A stretch of DNA of 64,000 bases from JAEXZL01 sp049943125 (GTDB lineage Bacteria; Bacillota; Clostridia; Clostridiales; Clostridiaceae): the NCBI RefSeq assembly GCF_049943125.1, contig NZ_CP188040.1, positions 3,816,401 to 3,880,400 of the forward strand. The letters are read 5' to 3'. Both the position numbers and the translations under genes were made by a program. The notes under the pieces were generated by a model. The model was not told the DNA's origin and searched no databases. It saw only the letters and a list, made by a program, of their open reading frames with translations. This document shows, piece by piece, positions 44,448-53,104 of this stretch; within the stretch, counting starts at the first letter, position 1; each line of letters begins with the position of its first letter.

Positions 44448-46364
44448 ATGATAGTATTAAGCTGTAAGAATGTAACTAAAAGCTATGGAATAGATGAAAT
44501 ATTAAAAGATGTAACCTTTAACATTAATGAAGGTGATAAAGTTGGATTAATCGGTGCTAATGGAGAAGGAAAAAGTACTCTATTTAGAATACTTATTAAG
44601 GAGTTATCCAATGATAGTGGAGAAATCTTTATTGATAAAAATCACACCTTAGGCTATTTATCCCAAAGGCTTGAGCTAGATAGTGATAACACTTTAAAGG
44701 AAGAAATGCTTGAGGTTTTTAAGGATTTAATATCCCTAGAAGAAAAGCTTACTTCCCTGGAGGAGCAGATGGCTCTTCCATATGAAGAAGAAAATAAAGA
44801 TTTTCATGAAAAGCTCATAAAGGATTATACCCTAAAACAGGAGTTATATGATCATAGAGGCGGCTATACCTTTAGAGGGGAAATATCTAGAATATTAAAA
44901 GGCTTAGGCTTTGAGGAAAAGGAATATGACGCTCCTATAAAAACCCTAAGTGGGGGACAAAAGACAAGAGCTGCACTGTGTAAGCTCCTACTGAGAAAGC
45001 CAGATATATTGCTATTAGATGAGCCAACGAATCATCTAGACTTAAATGCAATTGAATGGCTGGAGGAATATCTAAAGGTTTATAAGGGTACTGTTTTAGT
45101 AATATCTCATGATAGATTCTTTTTAGATAGCATAACTAGCAAGACCTTTGAGCTTATCAATGGCCATGTAAATACCTATAATGCTAATTACACAAAATAC
45201 ATAGAGCTTCGACGACTGAATCTAGAAGCACAGCAAAAAGCCTATAACCTCCAACAGCAGGAAATTAAAAGGCAGGAGGAAATCATCGAAAGATTTAGGT
45301 CCTTCAATAGAGAAAAGAGTATCCGTGCTGCAGAAAGCAGAGAAAAAGCATTAAACCGCATGGAAAAGCTATCTGCTCCCGATAAGGATCCTAAAGGTAC
45401 AAGAATTCAGTTCAGTGCAGCAATTCCCAGTGGTAATGACGTGTTATTGGCTGAAGGCTTAGAGAAATCCTATGGTACTAAGCTGTTATTTAAGGATGTT
45501 GCCATGGATATAAAAAAGGGGAACAAAATTGCTCTAATTGGTGAAAATGGTAGAGGGAAAACTACCCTATTAAAGATTATCATGGGCAGTGTAGATGCTG
45601 ATAACGGCTCTATCACCCTGGGGCGTAACGTTAATTTAGGTTATTATGACCAGGAACAATCGGACTTAGATGAGAATAAAGAAATAATTAATGAGATTTG
45701 GGACGCCTTTCCCAAGCTTACCACTACGGAGATTAGAAATGCTCTAGCAGCCTTTCTTTTTACTGGTGATTCAGTATTTAAGAAGATTAATTTATTAAGT
45801 GGTGGAGAGAAATGCAGGATAAATCTCTTAAAGCTAATGCTTTCTAAATCTAATTTTCTCCTTCTAGATGAACCTACTAATCATTTAGATATAATGTCTA
45901 GAGAGGCATTAGAAGATGCAATATTAAGCTATAATGGAACCCTCCTAATAATCTCCCACGATAGATACTTTTTAAATAAGGTTATTAACTGTATCTATGA
46001 GCTTCAGGAGGACGGGATAAAAGAATATCTCGGTAATTATAGCTACTATATAGAAAAGAAAAGGAATCCTAATAGATATGAAGGCTTAGAGGATAGGGAA
46101 TCAACAAAAACCAAAACTCAGCTTCAAGAAGAGAAACGGAGAAAGAGAGAACTGGAGAAGGAAGCAAAGGCTCAAGCTGAGAAAATTAAGCAGATAGAGC
46201 TTGACATCTCCAATACAGAAGAAGAAATTGAAGCTCTCAATGAGCTGTTATGTAAAGAAGAGGTTTATTCCAATCCCCAACGAGCTCAGGAAACAAAGCA
46301 AAAAATCATTTCCTTAGAAAAAAACCTTGAGGATCTCTATCTTCTTTGGGAACAACTATCATAA
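44448..46364 (+). CDS. ABC-F family ATPase
   Basis: The 638-residue protein has two ABC domains: GANGEGKST with LSGGQKTR and LLLDEPTNHLD, then GENGRGKTT with LSGGEKCR and a second LLLDEPTNHLD, joined by the P-site tRNA interaction motif region (about 240-300). A charged coiled coil (about 545-635) ends it. ABC-F proteins act on ribosomes to relieve stalling or give antibiotic protection. The length and C-terminal coil fit the YdiF/Uup-like group rather than resistance types, but this is not decisive. Confidence 0.92.
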   Translation: MIVLSCKNVTKSYGIDEILKDVTFNINEGDKVGLIGANGEGKSTLFRILIKELSNDSGEIFIDKNHTLGYLSQRLELDSDNTLKEEMLEVFKDLISLEEKLTSLEEQMALPYEEENKDFHEKLIKDYTLKQELYDHRGGYTFRGEISRILKGLGFEEKEYDAPIKTLSGGQKTRAALCKLLLRKPDILLLDEPTNHLDLNAIEWLEEYLKVYKGTVLVISHDRFFLDSITSKTFELINGHVNTYNANYTKYIELRRLNLEAQQKAYNLQQQEIKRQEEIIERFRSFNREKSIRAAESREKALNRMEKLSAPDKDPKGTRIQFSAAIPSGNDVLLAEGLEKSYGTKLLFKDVAMDIKKGNKIALIGENGRGKTTLLKIIMGSVDADNGSITLGRNVNLGYYDQEQSDLDENKEIINEIWDAFPKLTTTEIRNALAAFLFTGDSVFKKINLLSGGEKCRINLLKLMLSKSNFLLLDEPTNHLDIMSREALEDAILSYNGTLLIISHDRYFLNKVINCIYELQEDGIKEYLGNYSYYIEKKRNPNRYEGLEDRESTKTKTQLQEEKRRKRELEKEAKAQAEKIKQIELDISNTEEEIEALNELLCKEEVYSNPQRAQETKQKIISLEKNLEDLYLLWEQLS

Positions 46365-46415
46365 GTTAATCATAAATAAATCATAGATAAAAATATTTAT
46401 ACTATATACCACAGT

Positions 46416-46466
46416 AAAAGGCATAGTCCCAATCCATATCAGGATTGAGCTCTATGCCTTTTTCAT
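46416..46466. terminator. Bidirectional terminator between ABC-F and HtrA genes
   Basis: AAAAGGCATAG and CTATGCCTTTTT form the outer stem and AATCC and GGATT the inner one, with T or A runs on both exits. Confidence 0.87.
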
Positions 46467-46492
46467 TAATAACACTTTAGTCATCTTAGCTT

Positions 46493-47680
46493 TTATTTTT
46501 CTTTTAAAATAACTTCTAAAGTCTGTTCTTTATTATCTCTAATAATTGTTAGAATAACTTTATCTCCAGAATTATACTTATCCTTAAGCTTATTTATATC
46601 ATCAACGGTTTTGATTCTGTTTCCATCAAAACTAATTATCCTGTCACCAGGAAGAATCCCTGCTTCTTCCGCTGGAGAATTTTTAATAACCTCAACCACT
46701 AAAACATATTCTCCTTCAGGAAGATTGCTTCGTACAGCAATTTCATCATTTATGTCCTGAGCAGATATCCCTAATAACAACTGAGGCTTGGCCAGTGCTT
46801 CCAGTCTATCCTTTGCATTGTTAATTGGTATAGAAAAACCTATTCCCTCTACTCCTTCCATCCTTATCTTAGCTGTATTTATTCCTATAACCTGTCCTCT
46901 TGAATTAACTAATGGGCCACCGCTATTTCCTGGATTGATTGCAGCATCGGTCTGAAGATACTCTATACTTCTTCCTTCTATGGATATTTCTCTCCCTAAA
47001 GCACTGATTACCCCTGTAGTTACCGTTCCTAAAAATTCAATTCCTAAAGGATTCCCTATGGCTATCACCTCTTCACCTACCTGAAGGTGAGATGAATCAC
47101 CTAATTCTACAACTCCTGGAACCTTTACTGTATTCACCAGCTTTAAAAGGGCCAGATCCTGATCCTCGTCATAATTTACAATTTTTGCTTCAGCGTCCTC
47201 TCCACTAAAAAATATCACATTTACCTCAGTAACATTTTGTATAACATGATAATTAGTTAAAATATAGCCTTCTTCATTAATTATAAATCCTGTTCCTATT
47301 CCCTCCTGATAATCCGTAGAATACCCATAATCTATGGAGCTCTTAGTTGTCACCCCTACCACTGCTGGAGCAACCTTTGCCACTGTCTCTGTTACCGATA
47401 AACCTTCATCATTACCTCGGAAGGTTGGATAGGATAGATACATCCCCTGAGATATATTTACATCTTTTTTAAGACTTCCTGCATAATTTAAGACTATATA
47501 ACTTCCTGTCATCCCTCCAAATAAAGAAAATAATAAGGCTATAACGATATAGGGGAATATCCTTCTTTTCTTTTTTTCCACTGGCTTTTCCTGATAAAAA
47601 CTATTTCTATACAAATTATAATTAATATAGTCCTCCTGCTCTTTATATTCCTTGGATTCATTAATATCGTATTTATCCAT
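46493..47680 (-). CDS. HtrA/DegP-type membrane serine protease
   Basis: The 395-residue protein has a charged cytosolic head, one transmembrane segment (about 45-68), the trypsin-like domain with His (YILTNYHVIQN), Asp (DQDLALLKL) and Ser (NPGNSGGPLV), and one C-terminal PDZ domain (about 295-390). It degrades misfolded proteins at the outer face. The start is ATG after AGAGGAGG. The LGDS and GIGFSIP motifs are normal. It is a single-gene unit with no CssRS pair nearby. Confidence 0.95.
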   Translation of the reverse strand: MDKYDINESKEYKEQEDYINYNLYRNSFYQEKPVEKKKRRIFPYIVIALLFSLFGGMTGSYIVLNYAGSLKKDVNISQGMYLSYPTFRGNDEGLSVTETVAKVAPAVVGVTTKSSIDYGYSTDYQEGIGTGFIINEEGYILTNYHVIQNVTEVNVIFFSGEDAEAKIVNYDEDQDLALLKLVNTVKVPGVVELGDSSHLQVGEEVIAIGNPLGIEFLGTVTTGVISALGREISIEGRSIEYLQTDAAINPGNSGGPLVNSRGQVIGINTAKIRMEGVEGIGFSIPINNAKDRLEALAKPQLLLGISAQDINDEIAVRSNLPEGEYVLVVEVIKNSPAEEAGILPGDRIISFDGNRIKTVDDINKLKDKYNSGDKVILTIIRDNKEQTLEVILKEK

Positions 47681-47750
47681 AATGGGTATCCTCCTCTATA
47701 TATAAATCACCCTTTAAATACATAATATAGTAATATTGTAGACTTTATGT

Positions 47751-47785
47751 GTCAAAATAAAAAACTAGCTATTAAAGCTAGTTTT
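47751..47785 (-). terminator. Terminator of the tsaD operon
   Basis: AAAACTAGCT and AGCTAGTTTT pair on the minus strand, followed by TTTATTTTG. The hydrolase-like stop lies within the stem. Confidence 0.85.
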
Positions 47786-48791
47786 CTAATTCAATAATAT
47801 TAATTATTTTTTGTATAGCATCATGAATAGATTTAGGATTTTCTAAAGGGATTACATCTCCCTTTACATCTATCTCATGAATCTCTATTTTTTGAGAATT
47901 TGTTAAAGTCTTCAACTCCAGCTGACCAAAATGATGCTTGTCTTTATTCACAATTATAGCCAAGGGAGTATCACCCAGCATCCCTTCGCTCTGTGATGAG
48001 CTGTCTCTATTTATCAGTACTTCCATTTCATTAATTACTGCAGTATTATAATCCTTAGAGAATCTATGAGCAATAATATCCTCTGCATATATATCTTCAA
48101 GATTTTCAATGAGACCCTCAGGATAGCTAATGAGACCAAGCTTGTCCATAATCCTGTTAAGCCCGATATAGGAGCCTACCTTCTGTAAATTTCTAGATAT
48201 ACTGCCATCCTTTATAGCTTTCACATATTCACTGCTATCAAGATATTTCTCATTTATAGGATTTACCAGCACCATACCTGCTACCTCCTCAGGGTATAGC
48301 TTGGCAAAGGTAGTCATTACAAGGCTCCCATAACCATCACCTACTAATATGTAGGGAGCTTGTAAATTAAGCTTACGAAACATCAGGTGAAGCTTTCTAG
48401 CTTGAGCTTCAGGATTTTCATATTCCCCCTTGTCACTCTCACCAAAGCCTGCTCTATCATATATAAAGGTATTTACCTTAATATGTGATGGCATCGTATC
48501 AATTACCTTTTGCCACTCATACATGGTATAACCAGTATCGGAGTCCATAACAACGGTATGTTCACCGCCACCTTTATAGCTATAATGAATTTTCTTCCCA
48601 TTTATAGTAGTATATTTAGATGAGGTTTTTAAAGCTTCAATGTCATTAGAATAGCTGACATTCTCATATACAACCCCAGCAAAAAGAAACACTATTATAA
48701 AAGCTATAATGGTTTTTATTATCATCCTTGGCTTCCATATTCTTTTTCGATTAACCTTATAGATAGAATTTGAATGATTAATTAATTTCAC
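47778..48791 (-). CDS. Membrane-anchored alpha/beta-hydrolase fold protein, probably inactive
   Basis: About 337 residues from the GTG at 48791, six bases after AGGTGA. One transmembrane helix (about 25-43) is followed by an alpha/beta-hydrolase domain outside the cell. The fold is clear (FIYDRAGFGESDKGE and FAKLYPEEVAGMVLVNP), but the nucleophile elbow reads GDGYGS instead of GHSxGG, so the serine is replaced by glycine (about residue 153). The usual catalytic histidine near the end is Asp in KGDVIPLENP. Catalysis by the classical triad is unlikely. It sits 18 bases after tsaD. Confidence 0.83.
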   Translation of the reverse strand: MKLINHSNSIYKVNRKRIWKPRMIIKTIIAFIIVFLFAGVVYENVSYSNDIEALKTSSKYTTINGKKIHYSYKGGGEHTVVMDSDTGYTMYEWQKVIDTMPSHIKVNTFIYDRAGFGESDKGEYENPEAQARKLHLMFRKLNLQAPYILVGDGYGSLVMTTFAKLYPEEVAGMVLVNPINEKYLDSSEYVKAIKDGSISRNLQKVGSYIGLNRIMDKLGLISYPEGLIENLEDIYAEDIIAHRFSKDYNTAVINEMEVLINRDSSSQSEGMLGDTPLAIIVNKDKHHFGQLELKTLTNSQKIEIHEIDVKGDVIPLENPKSIHDAIQKIINIIELEN

Positions 48792-48809
48792 CGACACTCA
48801 CCTTTTAAA

Positions 48810-49832
48810 TTATTTTTGTCCTAGTTTTAAATTAGGCCTAGCATTAAGGCTTAAAGGAGCAAATTCTCCTTTAATGTATTGAAAGTAAGCCGCACTCCCT
48901 ATCATTGCAGCATTATCAGTACATAAAACTGGATCAGGAATTAATATAGCTATGTTGTTTTTGCTGCCTTCTAGCAGAAGCTTACTTCTGAGGGCGCTAT
49001 TTGATGCAACTCCTCCAGCTATGGCAATTTTATCAGCTCCAAGCTTCTTGCAGGTTGTAAATACATTATCACTTAAAACATCAACCACTGCCTTCTGAAA
49101 AGACGCCGCTACATCCGCTTCAACTATTTTTTCATCAGTCATTCTGCACTTGTTTAAATAATTTAAAACAGCAGATTTAACACCACTGAAAGAAAAATCC
49201 ATGGTTTCTTCATGAAAATGTGCTCTAGGAAATTTAACAGCGGCTTCATTTCCTAGCTTTGATAGCTTATCTATGGCAGGGCCACCGGGATAACCAAGAC
49301 CTAGGGCTCTAGCAACCTTATCATAGGCTTCTCCTGCTGCATCATCTCTAGTTTCACCAATAACCTCATATACTCCATAATCTTTTACATGAACTATAAA
49401 TGTATGCCCCCCAGATACAACTAGTGAAATAAAAGGAGGCTTAAGATCCTTATATTGTATATAATTTGCACTTATATGCCCTTCTATATGGTTTACACCG
49501 ATTAAAGGTTTATTGATGGAAAAGGCTAAGCCCTTTGCATATTGAAGTCCAACAAGGAGTGCACCTACTAGACCTGGTCCATAGGTTACACCTATGGCAT
49601 CTATATCCTTAAGATCCGTGCCTGAGGTGCTTAATGCCTCAAGAACTACTTCATTTATAACCTCTATATGCTTTCTGGAGGCTACCTCAGGAACAACACC
49701 TCCAAATTTTTTATGTATATCAATCTGAGATGAAATAACATTAGAGAGAACCTCTCTTCCATTTACCACAACCGCCGCGGATGTTTCATCACAGCTAGAT
49801 TCTATAGCTAAAATTTTTATATCCTTAGTCAT
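48810..49832 (-). CDS. tsaD: tRNA t6A synthesis protein TsaD
   Basis: The 340-residue ASKHA-fold enzyme transfers threonylcarbamoyl to A37 of ANN-reading tRNAs. It starts IKILAIESSCDETS, has the metal ligands HIEGH (about 113-117), KFGGVVPEVASRKH and the conserved DNAAMIG near the end. tsaB and tsaE are not in the window. The start is ATG without a strong ribosome site. It heads a two-gene operon with the hydrolase-like protein. Confidence 0.97.
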   Translation of the reverse strand: MTKDIKILAIESSCDETSAAVVVNGREVLSNVISSQIDIHKKFGGVVPEVASRKHIEVINEVVLEALSTSGTDLKDIDAIGVTYGPGLVGALLVGLQYAKGLAFSINKPLIGVNHIEGHISANYIQYKDLKPPFISLVVSGGHTFIVHVKDYGVYEVIGETRDDAAGEAYDKVARALGLGYPGGPAIDKLSKLGNEAAVKFPRAHFHEETMDFSFSGVKSAVLNYLNKCRMTDEKIVEADVAASFQKAVVDVLSDNVFTTCKKLGADKIAIAGGVASNSALRSKLLLEGSKNNIAILIPDPVLCTDNAAMIGSAAYFQYIKGEFAPLSLNARPNLKLGQK

Positions 49833-49990
49833 TTTATCCCCTCACTATTTCTTTTACCATATAGTATTATACTTTATTGATATATCATATTCAATGTGAA
49901 TTAATAGTTTTTGTTAAATGGAAAGTTGTTTTTAATAATTATCAATGTTATAATTTATGCGAACATATATTTCTATAAGGGAGAAAAGTT

Positions 49991-50611
49991 ATGTCATCTA
50001 GTTATGCTAAGGTTATAGTACAAGGGTCCCCCTTGTCCAAATCAAATTTCAAGCTTTTTAATAGTCAAGGAAGAGCAATACTTCCTTATAATTCCGGTAA
50101 ATATCACGATAGATATGCCCATTATGAGGAGACCATTGCATACGAGGCAAGGCTTCAAAACCCTGATATTATATTGACAGAAGCATTAATAGCAGTATTA
50201 AAGGTTTATTATAAAAGTGAAAAGAGACATCCAGATACCAATAACATTACTAAAAGTATTATGGATGGTATAGAAAAAAGTGGAATCATAATAAATGATG
50301 CACAAATAAGAAGGCTTATAATCGAAGAATTCTATGATAAAGAGAATCCGAGATTTGAACTAGAATTATATGGAGAAAGCACTTATGTTATGAATTACTC
50401 AGTAGATAAAAGAACCATTGAGGAAAAGAAAATTGAGTACCTTCCCCCCAGCAATAAAAGAACTTCTTCTCTAAAGGCTAAAGAAAATACCTCTTCCAAA
50501 AAGTCCTGTACCAAATCCTGTGATATCTGCAGGAAAGCAATCGAAGAAGGAATTTCAGCAGATAGAGGTAAAATATTCATTTGCAAGGAATGCTTTAAAA
50601 AGCTCTTTTAG
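49991..50611 (+). CDS. RusA-family protein with C-terminal zinc ribbon
   Basis: The 206-residue protein has a RusA Holliday-junction nuclease fold in residues about 1-125, with the core KRHPDTNNITKSIMDGIE and INDAQI segments. The second acidic position (the Asp of the DxDN motif, Asp72 in E. coli RusA) is Asn here. A Ser/Lys-rich linker follows, then a treble-clef zinc ribbon (CDIC and CKEC). RusA proteins usually come from phages, but no phage genes are near. The start is ATG after AAGGGAG. It is followed at two bases by an SGNH hydrolase. Confidence 0.82.
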   Translation: MSSSYAKVIVQGSPLSKSNFKLFNSQGRAILPYNSGKYHDRYAHYEETIAYEARLQNPDIILTEALIAVLKVYYKSEKRHPDTNNITKSIMDGIEKSGIIINDAQIRRLIIEEFYDKENPRFELELYGESTYVMNYSVDKRTIEEKKIEYLPPSNKRTSSLKAKENTSSKKSCTKSCDICRKAIEEGISADRGKIFICKECFKKLF

Positions 50612-50613
50612 CC

Positions 50614-51213
50614 ATGGATAAAATAATATGCTTTGGTGATAGCCTAGTTTCTGGCTATGGTCTCCAAAAAGGGGAAGGCTGGTGTGAGCTTCTACAGAAG
50701 GATTATTCTATATCAAAGAATTGGACTATAATAAATAGAGGTATTCCTGGAGATACTATCACGGGACTTTTATCTCGTTCCCATAGGGATGTTCTGCTCT
50801 TAAGACCTAAAAGGGTTATATTATTGATAGGTACCAATGACCTGTTATTGGGAAGGTCAGTAAATGTTGTTTTTGAAAACTTAACCTTCCTAATCTCTGA
50901 GCTTATAAGCCATAATATTACACCCATATTACTCTCTCCACCTGGGATTGCAGAAGATATGGCGGAAGAAAGCTGGGACTCCTATAACAACTATTCTGTT
51001 GTTAACAAAAATATTGAGCTCCTAATAAAGAAGCTTTATAAATATTCATTGGAGAATAAAATTATCTTTTTAAACCTATATGATTTTCTTCACAGCCTTA
51101 TTAATATGTCTATTGTTTCTTCTTATAAGGACCTTTATATCGATGGTATTCATCTAAGCAGCATTGGTAATAGCTTCATTGCCACTAAGATAAAAGAAAT
51201 ATTAAAAGTGTAG
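50614..51213 (+). CDS. SGNH/GDSL-family hydrolase
   Basis: The 199-residue protein has block I CFGDSLVSGYG (nucleophile Ser), the oxyanion Gly in NRGIPGDT, the Asn in IGTNDLLLG and the Asp-His pair in YIDGIHLSSIG. There is no signal peptide, so it acts in the cytosol on an unknown ester or acyl substrate. The start ATG lies two bases after the RusA stop without a clear ribosome site, so coupled translation is likely. The last residues, LKV, lie in a palindrome shared with the convergent gene. Confidence 0.9.
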   Translation: MDKIICFGDSLVSGYGLQKGEGWCELLQKDYSISKNWTIINRGIPGDTITGLLSRSHRDVLLLRPKRVILLIGTNDLLLGRSVNVVFENLTFLISELISHNITPILLSPPGIAEDMAEESWDSYNNYSVVNKNIELLIKKLYKYSLENKIIFLNLYDFLHSLINMSIVSSYKDLYIDGIHLSSIGNSFIATKIKEILKV

Positions 51214-51235
51214 CATAGCTGCTACACTTTTCTAT
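51204..51235. terminator. Bidirectional palindromic terminator with both stops inside
   Basis: AAAAGTGTAGCA and TGCTACACTTTT flank TAGC. The stops of the hydrolase (51211-51213) and of the FAD enzyme (51222-51224) lie in the arms, so both proteins end in KV. Confidence 0.9.
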
Positions 51236-52211
51236 TTATATGAGCATCTATATAGTTTGAAGCACTATTTCCAGCCTCATAGCCCTCTTTTACCACATCA
51301 TCAGCCCAACTATAGGTATGAATTAAGTTCCCACAGGCAAAAATCCCTGGAATACTAGTTTCAAAGGAATCCTTAACCTCTGGTCCTCCGGTGCTTTGTG
51401 AAAGCTTGATCCCACTTCTTTCTGAAAGATCATTTTCAGGCATCCAACCTACAGATAGGAGAAGACAATCACATTCTATGTTTTCTTCTGTATCATCTAT
51501 AAACCGTCCGTTTTCATCTATGGCAGCTATTTTTATTCCAGTGATTCTTTCTGATCCAAATACCTCTGCAATATTATAACCAAGCTTCACTTCAAGATTA
51601 AAATCTTTTATATTCTCTACAATATTACTTCTATGAGAGTGAATATACGGCTGCCTTTCAATAATTGCCTTGATATTAGCTCCTTCGATTAATAGCCTTC
51701 GAGCAACAATTAATGCAATATCACTGGAGCCTAAAATTACTACATTTTTGCCGGGAAGATATCCTTGAAAATTAATAAATTTATGAGCAGAACCTACAGT
51801 ATATATTCCAGCATATTTATTCATGGGAACGTTAATATTTCCATTATATTTTTCTCTGCAGCCAGTAGCTAGTATTATTGTCTTACCCTTATATTCTACA
51901 ACGCCTTCTTCTGGATTAACAGCAGTTACAACCTTATTTTCGTTTAAATCTAATACCATAGTATTTATTTTATAATCAATTTTATGAGCATCAAGCTTAT
52001 CTACATAGCTTTGAGCAAACTCAGGACCTGTTAGCTCCTCAGTGCTATCTCCATCCTTGAAGCCAGAATGTATACACTGAACTAATATACCTCCCAGGTA
52101 GTCCTCTCTTTCAAGTATGAGTATATTCTTAACTCCTCTTTTTCTAGCTGCTAAAGCTGCTGTCATTCCTGAAAGACCACCACCGATTATTATTACGTCA
52201 TATAACCTCAA
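51222..52211 (-). CDS. FAD-dependent pyridine nucleotide oxidoreductase
   Basis: The 329-residue protein starts at TTG after GGGGGGATA. It has an N-terminal Rossmann motif (IIGGGLSGMTAALAARKRG), a CIHSG segment that replaces the redox CxxC of thioredoxin reductases, and an internal NAD(P) motif (VILGSSDIALIVARRL). This architecture is that of glpA-linked and similar clostridial FAD enzymes with no reactive disulfide. It is 104 bases downstream of a ferredoxin-type protein in the same direction, which may be its electron partner. The substrate is unknown. Confidence 0.83.
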   Translation of the reverse strand: MRLYDVIIIGGGLSGMTAALAARKRGVKNILILEREDYLGGILVQCIHSGFKDGDSTEELTGPEFAQSYVDKLDAHKIDYKINTMVLDLNENKVVTAVNPEEGVVEYKGKTIILATGCREKYNGNINVPMNKYAGIYTVGSAHKFINFQGYLPGKNVVILGSSDIALIVARRLLIEGANIKAIIERQPYIHSHRSNIVENIKDFNLEVKLGYNIAEVFGSERITGIKIAAIDENGRFIDDTEENIECDCLLLSVGWMPENDLSERSGIKLSQSTGGPEVKDSFETSIPGIFACGNLIHTYSWADDVVKEGYEAGNSASNYIDAHINRKV

Positions 52212-52314
52212 GCATATCCCCCCAAATGTAGTATAACTGCTAATATATTATATATTTTACCACATTTTGCCCATAATAATGATGAACATTCTTAAAAAAA
52301 CATACATTTACGCA

Positions 52315-52992
52315 CTATATAAGCTCTCCATTAAGCTTGAGGGTTGCTTCAGTACAGTTAACAGTGGCCTTGCTTGCCTCTAAAGCCTGCAAAACCATAG
52401 AAGCTAATCCATTACAGCATGGTACTTCCATCTTTACAATATCTATACTCTTAATATTATTCATCTGAATTATAGCTTTTAACCTCTCAATACTATCCTC
52501 TTTATCAAATAGCTTAGGGCAAGCAATAATTGTTATCTTATCTCTCATAAAGCTATCATGAAAGTTCTTATGGCTGAAAGCGCTACATTGTGCAGCAATC
52601 AAAAGCTCACTACCTTGAAAATACTCAGCTCTAGGATTCATAAGCTGCAATTGTACTGGCCACTGCACTAGCTCTGATTCTTCTCGCTTACCAAAGGAGC
52701 TGTTAGACATGCTTTTACAGCCCTGATTAACACTAAGTCCCTTTCCCTTATTTAATGTATTAACTCTCTTTTCTACAGCAATAACATCGTATTCCTCTGC
52801 TTCTCTCTCTATTATTTTAATAGCTCCTTCTGGACATCCCTTTAGACAATCTCCTAAGCCATCACAATAAATATCCTTCAATAGCTCTGCCTTACCATCC
52901 CTTAATATTATTGCAGCTTCATGGCAGGCCTTTAAGCAAATACCACAGCCATTACATAGCTCCTTATTTATTTCAACAATCCTTCTTATCAT
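52315..52992 (-). CDS. Ferredoxin-type 4Fe-4S protein
   Basis: In the 225-residue protein, residues about 8-65 form a ferredoxin domain: CNGCGICLKAC gives one full four-cysteine cluster, while the second is CDGLGDCLKGCPEGA, with an altered spacing that may also bind a cluster. The C-terminal domain (about 125-225) has further cysteines and no family that I recognise. It sits between the hut operon and the FAD enzyme, all on the minus strand. It is separated from hutI by a strong terminator at 53014-53070. Confidence 0.8.
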   Translation of the reverse strand: MIRRIVEINKELCNGCGICLKACHEAAIILRDGKAELLKDIYCDGLGDCLKGCPEGAIKIIEREAEEYDVIAVEKRVNTLNKGKGLSVNQGCKSMSNSSFGKREESELVQWPVQLQLMNPRAEYFQGSELLIAAQCSAFSHKNFHDSFMRDKITIIACPKLFDKEDSIERLKAIIQMNNIKSIDIVKMEVPCCNGLASMVLQALEASKATVNCTEATLKLNGELI

Positions 52993-53013
52993 ATAATCAC
53001 CCCGTAATCATCG

Positions 53014-53070
53014 CAAAAAAATAGGTTATAGCTAAATTATAATAAAAAATTATAATTAAAGCTGTAACCT
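53014..53070 (-). terminator. Large imperfect inverted-repeat terminator after the hut operon
   Basis: Outer arms AGGTTATAGCT and AGCTGTAACCT (one mismatch) and inner arms ATTATAAT and ATTATAAT pair, followed on the minus strand by ATTTTTTTGCG. A second small stem (CGTAG/CTACG, 53097-53113) overlaps the hutI stop. Confidence 0.85.
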
Positions 53071-53104
53071 AAGTTACGAATAAAATATTTAATAAACGTA
53101 GCTT

